Positions 24,359 through 32,785 of a stretch of 64,000 bases of DNA are shown here, piece by piece. The DNA lies in contig CAYUIE010000012.1 of assembly GCA_964444665.1 (NCBI GenBank), positions 45,215-109,214 on the forward strand, read 5' to 3'. The notes beneath the pieces are model-generated. The model had not been told where the DNA came from and searched no databases. It saw only the letters and a program-made list of their open reading frames with translations. The position numbers and the translations under genes were made by a program. Source of the stretch: CAYZTY01 sp964444665. GTDB taxonomy: Bacteria > Planctomycetota > Phycisphaerae > Sedimentisphaerales > CAYZTY01. Positions within the stretch are counted from its first letter, which is position 1. The number at the start of each line of letters is the position of its first letter.

Positions 24359-25168
24359 ATGCTCCGTTTTGGCCTGATAATAGCCTTCAGTGGGATACTT
24401 TTGATTCTTCCCGCCTGTGGAGGGAAGCCTCCCGGCAAACCCGTATATGAGCAGGTGAAAATTTACGACCTTGCTTCTTCAACTTCCTCAGGCTCACCTC
24501 AGCAGCAACTGCGAGGACTCATAGAGCTGGAAACTTATATCTTTGAACTGCCGGACGTAAATTATCCATTGCTGCAGGATCTTTGGCATACCAAACTGTC
24601 TGATAGTCCGCTGAGGTATCGTAGTGCCAATGCGTTTAAAACCAGTGGTTTCACAGCGGGTGTGGGCACAGTGGAGACGTGGGATGAGATTAGCGCGATA
24701 CTGCGCTTAGCCGAGTGCAGGAAAACCAAAATGGTAAGCCTGCTGCTTCCTGAAAACCAAAGCGATTATATCCCAATTGCCCGTATAGAAGGCGAAAGGA
24801 CGGTCTTTTATGCCGAGACCGACGGCAGAGTAGTAGGGGTGAGTCTGTCCAACGGCCTGGCAGCCTTCCGAGTGAAGACTCAAAACATCCCGACGACCAG
24901 AGGAGCATTTCGTCTGGGCCTTCAGCCGGTTTTCCGCAAGCCTATGATTAGCAAGCTAAAACAATTGGCAGAAAAGAAAAATGACGAGGAAATCATTTTT
25001 GATTCGGTCGGTCTTGAGATGCAAATGAGCCCGGGGCAGTTTGTACTGTTAGGTCCGCGGGAATATGGCCGAGAGCAGATGAGCTTAAGCAGGCTTTTCT
25101 TCAAAAAATCAGAAACCAGCCCGCTCGTGCAAATATACTTGATTCTTTGCCGCAATATAAATGAGTAA
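24359..25168 (+). CDS. Lipoprotein of unknown function
   Basis: A 269-residue protein with a lipoprotein signal: MLRFGLIIAFSGILLILPAC, lipobox L-P-A-C. The ATG at 24359 is chosen over an in-frame TTG at 24323 because it begins the signal peptide directly. The mature part has short beta-strand segments (FRLGLQPVFRKPM, GLEMQMSPGQFVLLGP) with no known domain. Its C-terminus (LVQIYLILCRNIN) is hydrophobic. It follows the PilZ gene by 82 bases and may share the sigma-54 transcript. Confidence 0.65.
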   Translation: MLRFGLIIAFSGILLILPACGGKPPGKPVYEQVKIYDLASSTSSGSPQQQLRGLIELETYIFELPDVNYPLLQDLWHTKLSDSPLRYRSANAFKTSGFTAGVGTVETWDEISAILRLAECRKTKMVSLLLPENQSDYIPIARIEGERTVFYAETDGRVVGVSLSNGLAAFRVKTQNIPTTRGAFRLGLQPVFRKPMISKLKQLAEKKNDEEIIFDSVGLEMQMSPGQFVLLGPREYGREQMSLSRLFFKKSETSPLVQIYLILCRNINE

Positions 25169-25197
25169 AACTAATATAATCTTGCCGAGGTTTTAAT

Positions 25198-26169
25198 ATC
25201 GAATCTCTACCTAAGACAAAGGTCAATCTAACACGATGCTCCGATTATAATCCAGACAGACTGGCAGAGGCAATAGAAGCACATTTGTCTCTGTTGGGAG
25301 GGCTGAACAAGTTTGTCAGCCGGGGTGATAGAGTGCTGCTAAAACCAAATTTCATTGCCCCGAAATCCCGGCGCCAAGCGGTACAGACCGACCCCGAAGT
25401 AATCGTACAGATGGCAAGAGTTCTGAAGGACTTTGGTGCAAAGCCCTTTGTAGGCGATTCGCCGGCGTGGGGCGACACGTTTGCCTGCATAAAGGCACTT
25501 CGGCTGGATGAACAGTTAAAGAAGATGGAAGTGCCGGTAAAACAGCTTGACCGGCCGAAGTGGTTAAAAATAAGTACTAATAACTTAAGAGTAGGGATAA
25601 GTAAAGTTGCCCTGGAGGCGGACAAGATTATAAACCTACCGAAGTTCAAAACACACCAGCAATTAGTCGCCACGTTTGCCGTAAAGAATATGTTTGGCTG
25701 CGTCAGCGGCAAACAAAAAGCGTTTTGGCATTTAATAAACGGAGGTCAGGAGGAATTGTTCTGCGAATTTCTCATAGAGATATATAAAATCCTCAGTCCG
25801 GCCTTCACACTAATCGACGGTATTGTAGCCATGGACGAATGTGGGCCTATTCAGGGTCGGGCGCGTCCGCTGGGTCTGTTAATCAGTGGAATCGAGCCCA
25901 TTAGCTGTGAGCTCGTTTGTGCCAGGCTGTCAGGCCTCGACCCGGACGATATACCAATAATCAGAACCGCACGTAAAGTTGGCTTTGGCTGTATGGAACT
26001 TAGCAATATTGAGATACTCGGCGAGCGTCTTGATGACTGTTTGTCCCGCGATTTCGTTCTTGGCCAGCGTATTCCTATACGCTTCTCGCTGCTGCGCACC
26101 TTTAAAAGCGTTTGTAAACAGGCAGTATTACTTGCCGGCTCATTTCTCTTTCCTCGGCGAAGTCGGTGA
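25198..26169 (+). CDS. DUF362 family protein, probable AUC start
   Basis: A DUF362 protein recognised by RGDRVLLKPNFI, FVGDSPAWGDT and the central INLPKFKTHQQLVATFAVKNMFG. The family's conserved N-terminal strand (KVNLTRCSDYNPDRLAEAIE) is present, but only upstream of the first ordinary start codon (TTG, 25285). The frame is open back to 25180 and contains no ATG, GTG or TTG there. ATC at 25198 lies 7 bases after GAGG, the ideal position for a start, so an AUC start giving 323 residues is proposed. DUF362 proteins are often linked to Fe-S ferredoxin domains; none is fused here. The biochemical role is unknown. Confidence 0.7.
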   Translation: MESLPKTKVNLTRCSDYNPDRLAEAIEAHLSLLGGLNKFVSRGDRVLLKPNFIAPKSRRQAVQTDPEVIVQMARVLKDFGAKPFVGDSPAWGDTFACIKALRLDEQLKKMEVPVKQLDRPKWLKISTNNLRVGISKVALEADKIINLPKFKTHQQLVATFAVKNMFGCVSGKQKAFWHLINGGQEELFCEFLIEIYKILSPAFTLIDGIVAMDECGPIQGRARPLGLLISGIEPISCELVCARLSGLDPDDIPIIRTARKVGFGCMELSNIEILGERLDDCLSRDFVLGQRIPIRFSLLRTFKSVCKQAVLLAGSFLFPRRSR

Positions 26170-26240
26170 AATTTTTTTTCTCCACCGAATTGCAGCCTCG
26201 GTCCATAATTTTCTCTCCTTTATCGTGCTCACCCGCCAGC

Positions 26241-27677
26241 TCAGCCCAAATACACAGATTCACCCGCCTTTATCTCCGGAAGCTGGTTTTTCTTGCGGAC
26301 TAGTTCATCTTTAGTCAAGGCAAAACACGGCGCAATCTCGATAACGGCGTCTACTGAACCATCGCTGCTTCGAGGCAAATACAATCCCACGGATTCCAGC
26401 CAGGCCGCTGCTCGTGCCGTCATCATCTGCCGGGAAGCATCGGCGCTTTTTTCTCCGGAGGCGTTCTTAACCGGTGCAAATTCCTCATTACGAACAGTCT
26501 GCAGGATAACTATCTTTCTCGCCAGCGGTAATGCATCAAAAACAAATGTTTCCAGCTTCACACCGTTTGGTTGCGAGGGTCCCGATAAATCGGGATGCCG
26601 GCCTTTCCCATCAACGCAGTTAATCTTCTTAATCGCTCGATGTAAAGGCAAAGCAAAACCTTCTAAATTAAGCCGTTCAATAAAGTCAACATTTATAATA
26701 TGGATTGCAATGCTGCCAAATTGAAAAACTAAAGAACCATCCGGGTTTCTTTTCTCAGCCAGCTCGTCCGGCAAGTCACTATACTCGATTACGTTCAGCT
26801 TGCCGTCAATCATACAGAAATTACCCACCTTTTCCCTGGGGCCGGTCTTGATTAGAGCCTTTGACGACATCTCGGACCCATCGATTGCATGCAGCCCAAT
26901 GAAGAGCGGGTCAAAAATGTTTACCATCGGATTATCGACCTGAAAATAGCTTACGTATTCGATGCCACACTTACGCATATCCTCTATTGCTCCGCTTTGA
27001 CAGAGTGCTTTCAAGCTGCCCCCATGCCCATCAGGCAAAAAGACCAGCTCTGCCTTATTCTTCAGAAGCATTCGGCCTTCAAAGTCGAAACTCGGCAGTG
27101 ACCCCTGCTCAAATAGAAAGACGTTACTCTCGTCCAGCCCATAATAATTATTCTCTTCGAAAACCTCCAACGTCTGGGCATAATTAAGGGGACTGGCCAT
27201 AACATACCAATTCAGGTCAACGCCATATTTTCTACTCGCGGCCATAATGGTCTCGGCAAAAAGCCGAAACAGCGTTTTGTTCTTCACGGGAGTAATCGGA
27301 AAATCACCCTTCGGCCCCTCAAATCCCAATCTTGTGCCCTGACCTCCTGCAACAACAAACGCCGCCACCTTGCCTTTAGATATCATCGATTCACCCAGCG
27401 CCACAGCCTTGCCATATTTACTCTCCTGCTCAGCATCGGCCGGATTAGATGGATAATACGTAGGCGGCTCAAGGTCTTCCGGAATGACGCGCGGGCTGGG
27501 ATTTCTCACGTACCGGCCAATCCAGGCCTTTATTCTGGAGAAGTCTAAACGCTCAATCTGGCTCAGTAATCTTATTTTGCCTTCATCGTCCAATTCATCC
27601 CAAAATGCCAAAAGATGCCCCTGTCCGTGCTTAATCAGCAACTCTGAAAGCCTTTTACGCCGTTGTTTTACATCCAT
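26241..27677 (-). CDS. UDP-sugar pyrophosphorylase of the eukaryotic UAP/UGP type
   Basis: A 478-residue UDPGP-family enzyme that would join UTP and a sugar 1-phosphate (GlcNAc-1-P or Glc-1-P) to a UDP-sugar. The nucleotide loop reads GGQGTRLGFEGPKGDFPI, the uridine region has LPDGHGGSLKALCQSG, and substrate motifs include EYVSYFQVDNPMVN and EYSDLP. It resembles UAP1/AGX more than bacterial GalU or GlmU. An apparent insertion, GRHPDLSGPSQ, just before PNGVKLETFVFDA is encoded by a TCCCGAT palindrome (26580-26595). Single gene on the minus strand, converging with DUF362. Confidence 0.88.
   Translation of the reverse strand: MDVKQRRKRLSELLIKHGQGHLLAFWDELDDEGKIRLLSQIERLDFSRIKAWIGRYVRNPSPRVIPEDLEPPTYYPSNPADAEQESKYGKAVALGESMISKGKVAAFVVAGGQGTRLGFEGPKGDFPITPVKNKTLFRLFAETIMAASRKYGVDLNWYVMASPLNYAQTLEVFEENNYYGLDESNVFLFEQGSLPSFDFEGRMLLKNKAELVFLPDGHGGSLKALCQSGAIEDMRKCGIEYVSYFQVDNPMVNIFDPLFIGLHAIDGSEMSSKALIKTGPREKVGNFCMIDGKLNVIEYSDLPDELAEKRNPDGSLVFQFGSIAIHIINVDFIERLNLEGFALPLHRAIKKINCVDGKGRHPDLSGPSQPNGVKLETFVFDALPLARKIVILQTVRNEEFAPVKNASGEKSADASRQMMTARAAAWLESVGLYLPRSSDGSVDAVIEIAPCFALTKDELVRKKNQLPEIKAGESVYLG
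26580..26595. repeat. Palindrome inside the UDP-sugar pyrophosphorylase gene
   Basis: TCCCGAT (26580-26586) and ATCGGGA (26589-26595) form 7-bp arms with a 2-base loop. It is read in frame in a loop just before the conserved PNGVKLE motif. Confidence 0.6.
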
Positions 27678-27762
27678 ATCTCTAAGTCTAAACTAAACTT
27701 ATAGCGATATCAAAAAAATTCCGATAATTCTCAAGAAACTTCGCAAAAACCGAAAAATTAAC

Positions 27763-27791
27763 TTGACCAAACCCCGCCGTCGCGGTATCAT
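27763..27791 (+). promoter_or_regulatory. Predicted sigma-70 promoter of the prepilin leader
   Basis: TTGACC (27763-27768), 17 bases, TATCAT (27786-27791). Transcription would begin near 27798, giving a 5' leader of about 338 bases ahead of the prepilin gene. Confidence 0.6.
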
Positions 27792-27797
27792 TTATAT

Positions 27798-28135
27798 GGA
27801 GAATAATGGATTTAAGGAAGGTAGGACCTAAAGGTCATATATTAAAGCCATAATACAGTAAATCCATTTCATAAAGTGCCTACCTTTGCGATGATTGTCC
27901 GAAAGTGTGTCTGCGTATTTAGTGCGCGACCAGGACAAGACCGAACGCATAAGCAAAAGCTTCGCCTGGAAAACCGGTTGCTCTTTGGGTAAATGTATGA
28001 CTATTAACCCGAAGAGATTCGCAATAGGCACGGGTTTGTTACCTGGCCGGTCAGGTTGAATTTATTAGTTAATAAAATATAGTATCCCGGTAGCAACCGG
28101 TACTGCGAATCTCGAAAAATTAAAGGAGAGTAAAA
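27798..28135 (+). ncRNA. Long structured 5' leader with crossing stems, candidate riboswitch or cis-regulatory RNA
   Basis: Four sets of complementary segments are visible. Stem C is 27805-27814 with 27859-27868 (10 bp). Stem D is 27818-27825 with 27879-27886 (8 bp). Stem A is 27973-27982 (ACCGGTTGCT) with 28092-28101 (10 bp). Stem B is 28014-28023 (GAGATTCGCA) with 28104-28113 (10 bp). C and D cross, and A and B cross, so each pair forms a pseudoknot or two mutually exclusive folds. Stem B ends 8 bases before the AAAGGAGAG ribosome-binding site, so it could gate translation. Local hairpins such as GACC/GGTC (27825-27836) add to it. I could not match it to c-di-GMP, cobalamin, SAM or TPP riboswitch consensus. 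The 458-base gap 27678-28135 holds nothing else. Confidence 0.5.
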
Positions 28136-29104
28136 ATGAAAAGCAAAAGCAAAGGTTTTACATTGGTCGAATTGCTCGTGGTCATCGCCATAATAGCGAT
28201 GCTGCTGGCAATTCTAATGCCTGCTTTGTCCCGCGTCAGGACACTTGCCTACCAGATGATTTGTGGGACAAACCAATCGGGTATTGGCAAGGCTATCCTG
28301 CTTTACAGCAGCGAAAACGAACAAAAATACCCCGAATTTGGGCCCGGTGGCGAAGGTGGTCAATACATCGCAAGAACCGCATGGGCCGGCTTTTTAGACC
28401 CTTACGAATGGGATGAGCGGGATAATTACACCGAGTATTCCGGCGAAGACGCAGATACAACCGTAACAGCCAGCATGTACCTTCTTGTAAAGTACGCTGA
28501 CGTTAATCCCTCGCAATTCATTTGCAGTGCTCAGGGCGCCACAAAATTCGAACTTGATGACTACGAGTCTCAGATAGCTGCTGCAAATCCAGCCGAAGAC
28601 ATCACTGAGTGCTGGGATTTCGGTCCCAGGCCGGACAAGCATGTGAGCTTCGCTTTCAATTACCCCTATAGTGACTATAATCCCGATGGCTCGAGCCCTC
28701 CCGCTACGCCCCTTATGGCTGACACAAATCCCTGGATGACAGCAAATCCTCTTGGTAGCGCTCCTACAACTACAGTTTGGACCCCAGCGGGAACACCTAA
28801 TACAATGGAAGACCCGCAGCACATCGACTACTCTGATGCGGCCCAGACAAGCTATTACAAGTTAGGTAATTCCGCAAGTCACGGCCTGGAGGGACAAAAC
28901 GTCCTGTTCAACGATATGCACGTAAAATTTCAGAAAACTCCCAATGTCGGCATCGAACAAGACAACATCTACACCATTTGGGACCTGACGACCTCGATTG
29001 CGCCCCGGAAGAGGCAAAAAGGGTTAGTAGTGAGTGCATACATCGACGATACCTGCAGTGACTGCCCCGAAGATGAAGGCGATGCCTTGCTGATTCAATG
29101 GTAG
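28136..29104 (+). CDS. Type II secretion-like prepilin with H-X9-DG-like C-terminus
   Basis: A 322-residue pseudopilin-like protein. The prepilin peptidase site is textbook: KGFTLVELLVVIAIIAMLLA, cleaved after Gly with Phe methylated, and Glu5 of the mature chain present. The exported part is large, and near the C-terminus SHGLEGQNVLFNDMHVKF fits the 'prepilin processing-associated H-X9-DG' pattern that is abundant in planctomycetes, with N-D for D-G. A terminal acidic and Cys-containing tail (DDTCSDCPEDEGD) may bind metal or a partner. It has its own promoter, long structured leader and terminator, so it is a single-gene unit. AAAGGAGAG lies before the ATG. Confidence 0.9.
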   Translation: MKSKSKGFTLVELLVVIAIIAMLLAILMPALSRVRTLAYQMICGTNQSGIGKAILLYSSENEQKYPEFGPGGEGGQYIARTAWAGFLDPYEWDERDNYTEYSGEDADTTVTASMYLLVKYADVNPSQFICSAQGATKFELDDYESQIAAANPAEDITECWDFGPRPDKHVSFAFNYPYSDYNPDGSSPPATPLMADTNPWMTANPLGSAPTTTVWTPAGTPNTMEDPQHIDYSDAAQTSYYKLGNSASHGLEGQNVLFNDMHVKFQKTPNVGIEQDNIYTIWDLTTSIAPRKRQKGLVVSAYIDDTCSDCPEDEGDALLIQW

Positions 29105-29132
29105 TCTAACAAATTATTCAATATATTCACAA

Positions 29133-29176
29133 AAAGGGCCTGCTGGTCAAATCAACCAACGGGCCCTTTGTTTCTT
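29133..29176 (+). terminator. Intrinsic terminator after the prepilin gene
   Basis: AAAGGGCC (29133-29140) pairs with GGCCCTTT (29162-29169), with an inner TGGT/ACCA extension, followed by the T-rich GTTTCTTT. Confidence 0.75.
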
Positions 29177-29238
29177 TATAGAAAATAACCTTACATCTCA
29201 TAACCACCTTGCGAGCTAATACATTCTAAAAATCCCGA

Positions 29239-29267
29239 TTGTTTTCACTGCCGTTCTGTGCTAAACT
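29239..29267 (+). promoter_or_regulatory. Possible sigma-70 promoter of the aconitase gene
   Basis: TTGTTT (29239-29244), 17 bases, TAAACT (29262-29267), 30 bases before the start codon. Both boxes are imperfect. Confidence 0.35.
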
Positions 29268-29296
29268 GCGGTAGCAGCACTTAATGGGAGACCAAT

Positions 29297-31267
29297 TTGC
29301 TCGGAACTCTGACTTACAAAATATTAAAGCAACATCTGCAGGACGGTCAACTGACCGCCGGCCAACCGATAAGCCTGCGCATCGACCAAACCCTCACCCA
29401 GGATGCCACCGGTACTACTGTCTTTTTGCTCTTTGAGTCAATGGGCCTGGCAAGGGTCAGAACCGATTTGTCACTCAGCTATGTCGACCACAATACCAGT
29501 CAGTTCGGCCCCGAGAACCACAACGACCATTTGTATCTGCAAACAGTGGCTGCGAAGACAGGCGTTTATCATTCTCGCCCCGGCAACGGCATCTGCCACC
29601 AGATTCATCTCGAGCGTTTCGCAAAACCCGGCACTACGTTGCTCGGAAGCGATTCACATACGCCCACCGCGGGCGCCATCGGCGCCTTAGCAATCGGCGC
29701 CGGCGGAGTGGATGTAGCCGCGGCAATGGCGGGACAGGGATTCCATCTAAACTGTCCGAAAGTCCTCGGTGTACGGCTGGCCGGAAAACTACGCCCGTGG
29801 GTGGCAAGCAAAGATGTGATACTAAAACTGCTTAGCATCCTTACAACAAAAGGCAATGTAGGCTGGGTGGCTGAGTACTTCGGCCGGGCACTGAAAAGGC
29901 TTTCGGTCCCACAGCGAGCCACCATAACCAATATGGGCGCCGAACTCGGTCTGACAACAAGTATCTTCCCCAGCGATAAGCAGACCAAAAAATTCCTTGC
30001 CGCCCAAAAAAGGGAAATTGACTATCAGGCCTTAGCAGCCGCAAAAAAGCCCGAATACGACCGCATTGTCGATATAAATCTGTCCGAACTTGAGCCGATG
30101 GCCGCCTGTCCTTCCTCGCCCGACAACGTCAAAACCATCTGTGAAATCGAAGGAGAATCCGTAGCCCAAATCGTCCTCGGCAGTTGTACAAATTCGAGCT
30201 TCACCGATTTAATGATGGCCGCGGCAGTATTAAAAGGCAGACAAATAAACAAAATGGTCGAGTTTGCCATAGCACCGGGCAGCAGACAGGTACTTCAGAT
30301 GCTCGCAAAAAATGGTGTGCTTGCCGACCTTATCGCAGCAGGCGCAAGGGTACTCGAATCAGCTTGTGGGCCCTGTATTGGGCAATGCTTCTCACCCGCC
30401 GACGACGTTGTCAGCCTGCGCACCTTTAACAGGAATTTCTCCGGCCGAAGCGGTACAAAAAGCGACCGAGTGTATCTGGTCAGTCCCGAAACGGCCGTTG
30501 CCTCGGCACTGACCGGAAAAATCACCGACCCGCGCAATCTGACGGCACTGTTAGGCATCAAATTCCCCAAGGTCGTCCTGCCCAAAGAATTCCTGATTGA
30601 CGACAGTATGATTGAGCCACCTCTAAGCGAGGAAGCTGCCGCCGAGGTGCCTGTCCTGCGAGCCTCTACAATCGTTGTGCCGGAACCACCACAGCCTCTG
30701 CCAAATAAACTGCAAGGCAAGGTGCTGCTTAAGTGCGAAGATAAAATAACCACCGACCACATTATGCCGGCCGGGCCGTACTTAAAATATCGCTCCAACA
30801 TCACCAAGTACGCAGAATACGTGTTTGATTGCTTCAATAAAAAGAACAAGGCAACTTTTGCACAACAAGCACTAAAGCTGAAGTCCAAGGGCATTGCCGG
30901 GATAATCGTTGCCGGTGAGAGTTACGGTCAGGGCTCATCAAGAGAACACGCTGCGCTTTGTCCTATGTATCTCGGCGTACACGTTGTCATCGCCAAAAGC
31001 ATTGAGCGAATTCACAAGGCCAACTTGATTAACTTCTGTATTCTACCAATCGAATTCGTTAAAGCCACCGACTACGATAATCTCAATGCGGAGGATGAAC
31101 TGATAATCGACAATCTTATGGAAGCTATCGAATACGCCTCCCATATCACAATAAAGAACGGTACCGGCACGTCAGAATTTGTAGGCAAACTTATCTTGTC
31201 ACCACGTGAAAGACAGATTCTACTGGCCGGTGGGCTTCTAAGTTACGCCAGCCATCAAAAAGCGTAA
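29297..31267 (+). CDS. Aconitate hydratase
   Basis: A 656-residue aconitase that isomerises citrate and isocitrate through cis-aconitate in the TCA cycle. The 4Fe-4S cysteines are visible in LGSCTNSS and ACGPCIGQ. Substrate and swivelling-domain motifs are GSDSHTPTAGAIGALAIGAGG and GESYGQGSSREHAALCPMYLG. DHIMPAG is also present. The length (about 650) is that of the shorter, putative/mitochondrial-like aconitase subfamily, not the 890-residue AcnA. It starts with TTG, preceded by GGGAG at 6 bases. A homoaconitase or isopropylmalate isomerase role is less likely because both halves are fused. Confidence 0.92.
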   Translation: MLGTLTYKILKQHLQDGQLTAGQPISLRIDQTLTQDATGTTVFLLFESMGLARVRTDLSLSYVDHNTSQFGPENHNDHLYLQTVAAKTGVYHSRPGNGICHQIHLERFAKPGTTLLGSDSHTPTAGAIGALAIGAGGVDVAAAMAGQGFHLNCPKVLGVRLAGKLRPWVASKDVILKLLSILTTKGNVGWVAEYFGRALKRLSVPQRATITNMGAELGLTTSIFPSDKQTKKFLAAQKREIDYQALAAAKKPEYDRIVDINLSELEPMAACPSSPDNVKTICEIEGESVAQIVLGSCTNSSFTDLMMAAAVLKGRQINKMVEFAIAPGSRQVLQMLAKNGVLADLIAAGARVLESACGPCIGQCFSPADDVVSLRTFNRNFSGRSGTKSDRVYLVSPETAVASALTGKITDPRNLTALLGIKFPKVVLPKEFLIDDSMIEPPLSEEAAAEVPVLRASTIVVPEPPQPLPNKLQGKVLLKCEDKITTDHIMPAGPYLKYRSNITKYAEYVFDCFNKKNKATFAQQALKLKSKGIAGIIVAGESYGQGSSREHAALCPMYLGVHVVIAKSIERIHKANLINFCILPIEFVKATDYDNLNAEDELIIDNLMEAIEYASHITIKNGTGTSEFVGKLILSPRERQILLAGGLLSYASHQKA

Positions 31268-31388
31268 CAGCCCCCGTATAGGGACAATGCACAGGACATA
31301 ACCGAATGCCCACCATTAAACCAGGGTAAATTCTTCTTTTTTCTGGCAAATACTGTAAAGATATTTATAACAATGGCAAAGAAATAAA

Positions 31389-31934
31389 ATGAGCAGGAAA
31401 GTAATAACCATCTTTGGCACAGGCAAAGCAGGGGCCGGCGATTCGGTATACGAACTGGCTTACCAGGTCGGTAAGCTATTGGCTCAGGCTGGTTTTACTA
31501 TCGCCAACGGCGGCTACGGCGGAACGATGCAAGCTGCCGCAAAGGGCGGGGCCGAAGCGGGGGGCGAGGTCATCGGCGTTACCTGCTCAGCCTTCAAAAA
31601 GAGCAAACCAAACGAATATATTTCACGCGAAATCGTCACCCATTCACTGCCGGAAAGACTTAACAAACTTGTAGAACTCGGCGACGGCTATATTGCCCTG
31701 CCGGGCGGAACGGGAACGCTGCTCGAACTTGCCGACGTCTGGGAACTAAAAAACAAAGGCTTTCTTAATCACCGAAAGCCGCTTATAATCATAGGCGGTT
31801 TTTGGCGGCCCTTACTCGAAATTATCGCCGCCGAAGACCCAAACGCACTTGAACACGTACAGCAGGCCGGCTCGCCGGGCGATGCCGTTCGCCTGCTTTG
31901 CAATATGATAAAAAGAAACAACAATGACAGCTAA
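31389..31934 (+). CDS. LOG family protein (TIGR00725/Lysine-decarboxylase-like Rossmann)
   Basis: A 181-residue Rossmann protein of the LOG/MoCo-carrier-like group. The N-terminus ITIFGTGKAGAGDSVYELAY, IANGGYGGTMQAAAKGGAEAGG and the signature PGGTGTLLEL are characteristic. LOG proteins hydrolyse nucleoside 5'-monophosphates such as cytokinin ribotides or AMP; in this subgroup the role is uncertain and related proteins bind nucleotides only. It overlaps the next gene by 11 bases, indicating an operon with the secreted protein and possibly hisD. Confidence 0.85.
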   Translation: MSRKVITIFGTGKAGAGDSVYELAYQVGKLLAQAGFTIANGGYGGTMQAAAKGGAEAGGEVIGVTCSAFKKSKPNEYISREIVTHSLPERLNKLVELGDGYIALPGGTGTLLELADVWELKNKGFLNHRKPLIIIGGFWRPLLEIIAAEDPNALEHVQQAGSPGDAVRLLCNMIKRNNNDS

Positions 31935-32751
31935 AAAACTTACAATACTGACATTGGCCCTCTTTATCGCCGCCGGCCAATCGGCGCTGTGCGAAGCGGC
32001 CCTCAAGCACAAACCCAAGCTGCTGCAGGATGGGTTTGTCATTGCCGGCTCAGACGGCGAATTGTCCAAAATGGGCGATGATGGTGAATGGTTCGTTAAA
32101 TTCGACAAGACCATAGTTGATGATAAAGGGCAAATCAGGGCCGGCCAGTTGATTCAGCTTCTTCCGGCCAGCACTCTCGAAAAAATAACCCTAACTGTGA
32201 AATCCGCCTCGCCGGCAGGCGGGAAGTACTTAGCCTTTAGCATTCGGCTTTGGGGCAGAGTAACACAATATGGGGACAAAAACTTTATCTTCCCAACTTA
32301 TTTTCTGCCTTTGGCTGAGCTTCGGCCGCAAAGCCCCCCGCCATCAAGACCTGCAGAGCCCAATATAAATGAGCCGGGCGATGCAATAATCCTGCCGGAT
32401 GACGTCCTGCAGAAGCTAAGGGCAAGACGACCCGTCAAGCTTGCTCAGCTCAGGATAGGTCTCGAATCGCAGGAAGATGAAATTCTCAACGAGAGAATCG
32501 GCTTCATTCTCAAACCTAAGAACAGCCCCTACTGCATTTTCAAATTAGATGCTCTGGGACGCAACTTAGAAGATATTTCATTTCGCCTGCTGCCCTGCGA
32601 AGCCCTGGAGAAGGCGAGTATCACCCGGCCCGGCGGGATAGCCCGCTGCCGTTATAAAATCACCGGAATACTGACAAAATACAAAGGCCGACAGTATCTG
32701 CTGCCGCAGCGGGTAACGAAAGTTTTCAGCCACGACAACTTTGCAAGATAA
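31924..32751 (+). CDS. Secreted protein of unknown function
   Basis: A 275-residue exported protein with a signal peptide (MTAKKLTILTLALFIAAGQSALC). The mature part contains two similar halves: DGEWFVKFDKTIVDDKGQIRAGQLIQLLPASTLEKI near 40-75 and a related CIFKLDALGRNLEDISFRLLPCEALEKASI near 195-230. It therefore looks like an internal duplication of a beta-rich domain. The middle is Pro-rich (PPPSRPAEPN). Start within the LOG gene end. No known family recognised. Confidence 0.7.
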   Translation: MTAKKLTILTLALFIAAGQSALCEAALKHKPKLLQDGFVIAGSDGELSKMGDDGEWFVKFDKTIVDDKGQIRAGQLIQLLPASTLEKITLTVKSASPAGGKYLAFSIRLWGRVTQYGDKNFIFPTYFLPLAELRPQSPPPSRPAEPNINEPGDAIILPDDVLQKLRARRPVKLAQLRIGLESQEDEILNERIGFILKPKNSPYCIFKLDALGRNLEDISFRLLPCEALEKASITRPGGIARCRYKITGILTKYKGRQYLLPQRVTKVFSHDNFAR

Positions 32752-32785
32752 TATTAACCACAGAGCACACAAAGAAAGAAAAACG

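Noticed and set aside
27798..28135. c-di-GMP-I (GEMM) riboswitch before the prepilin gene
   Set aside because: The CCGGTAGC piece near 28088 and ACGCATAAGCAAAAGC near 27942 are only vaguely similar; the GNRA loop and GACGCAAAGCC core are missing.
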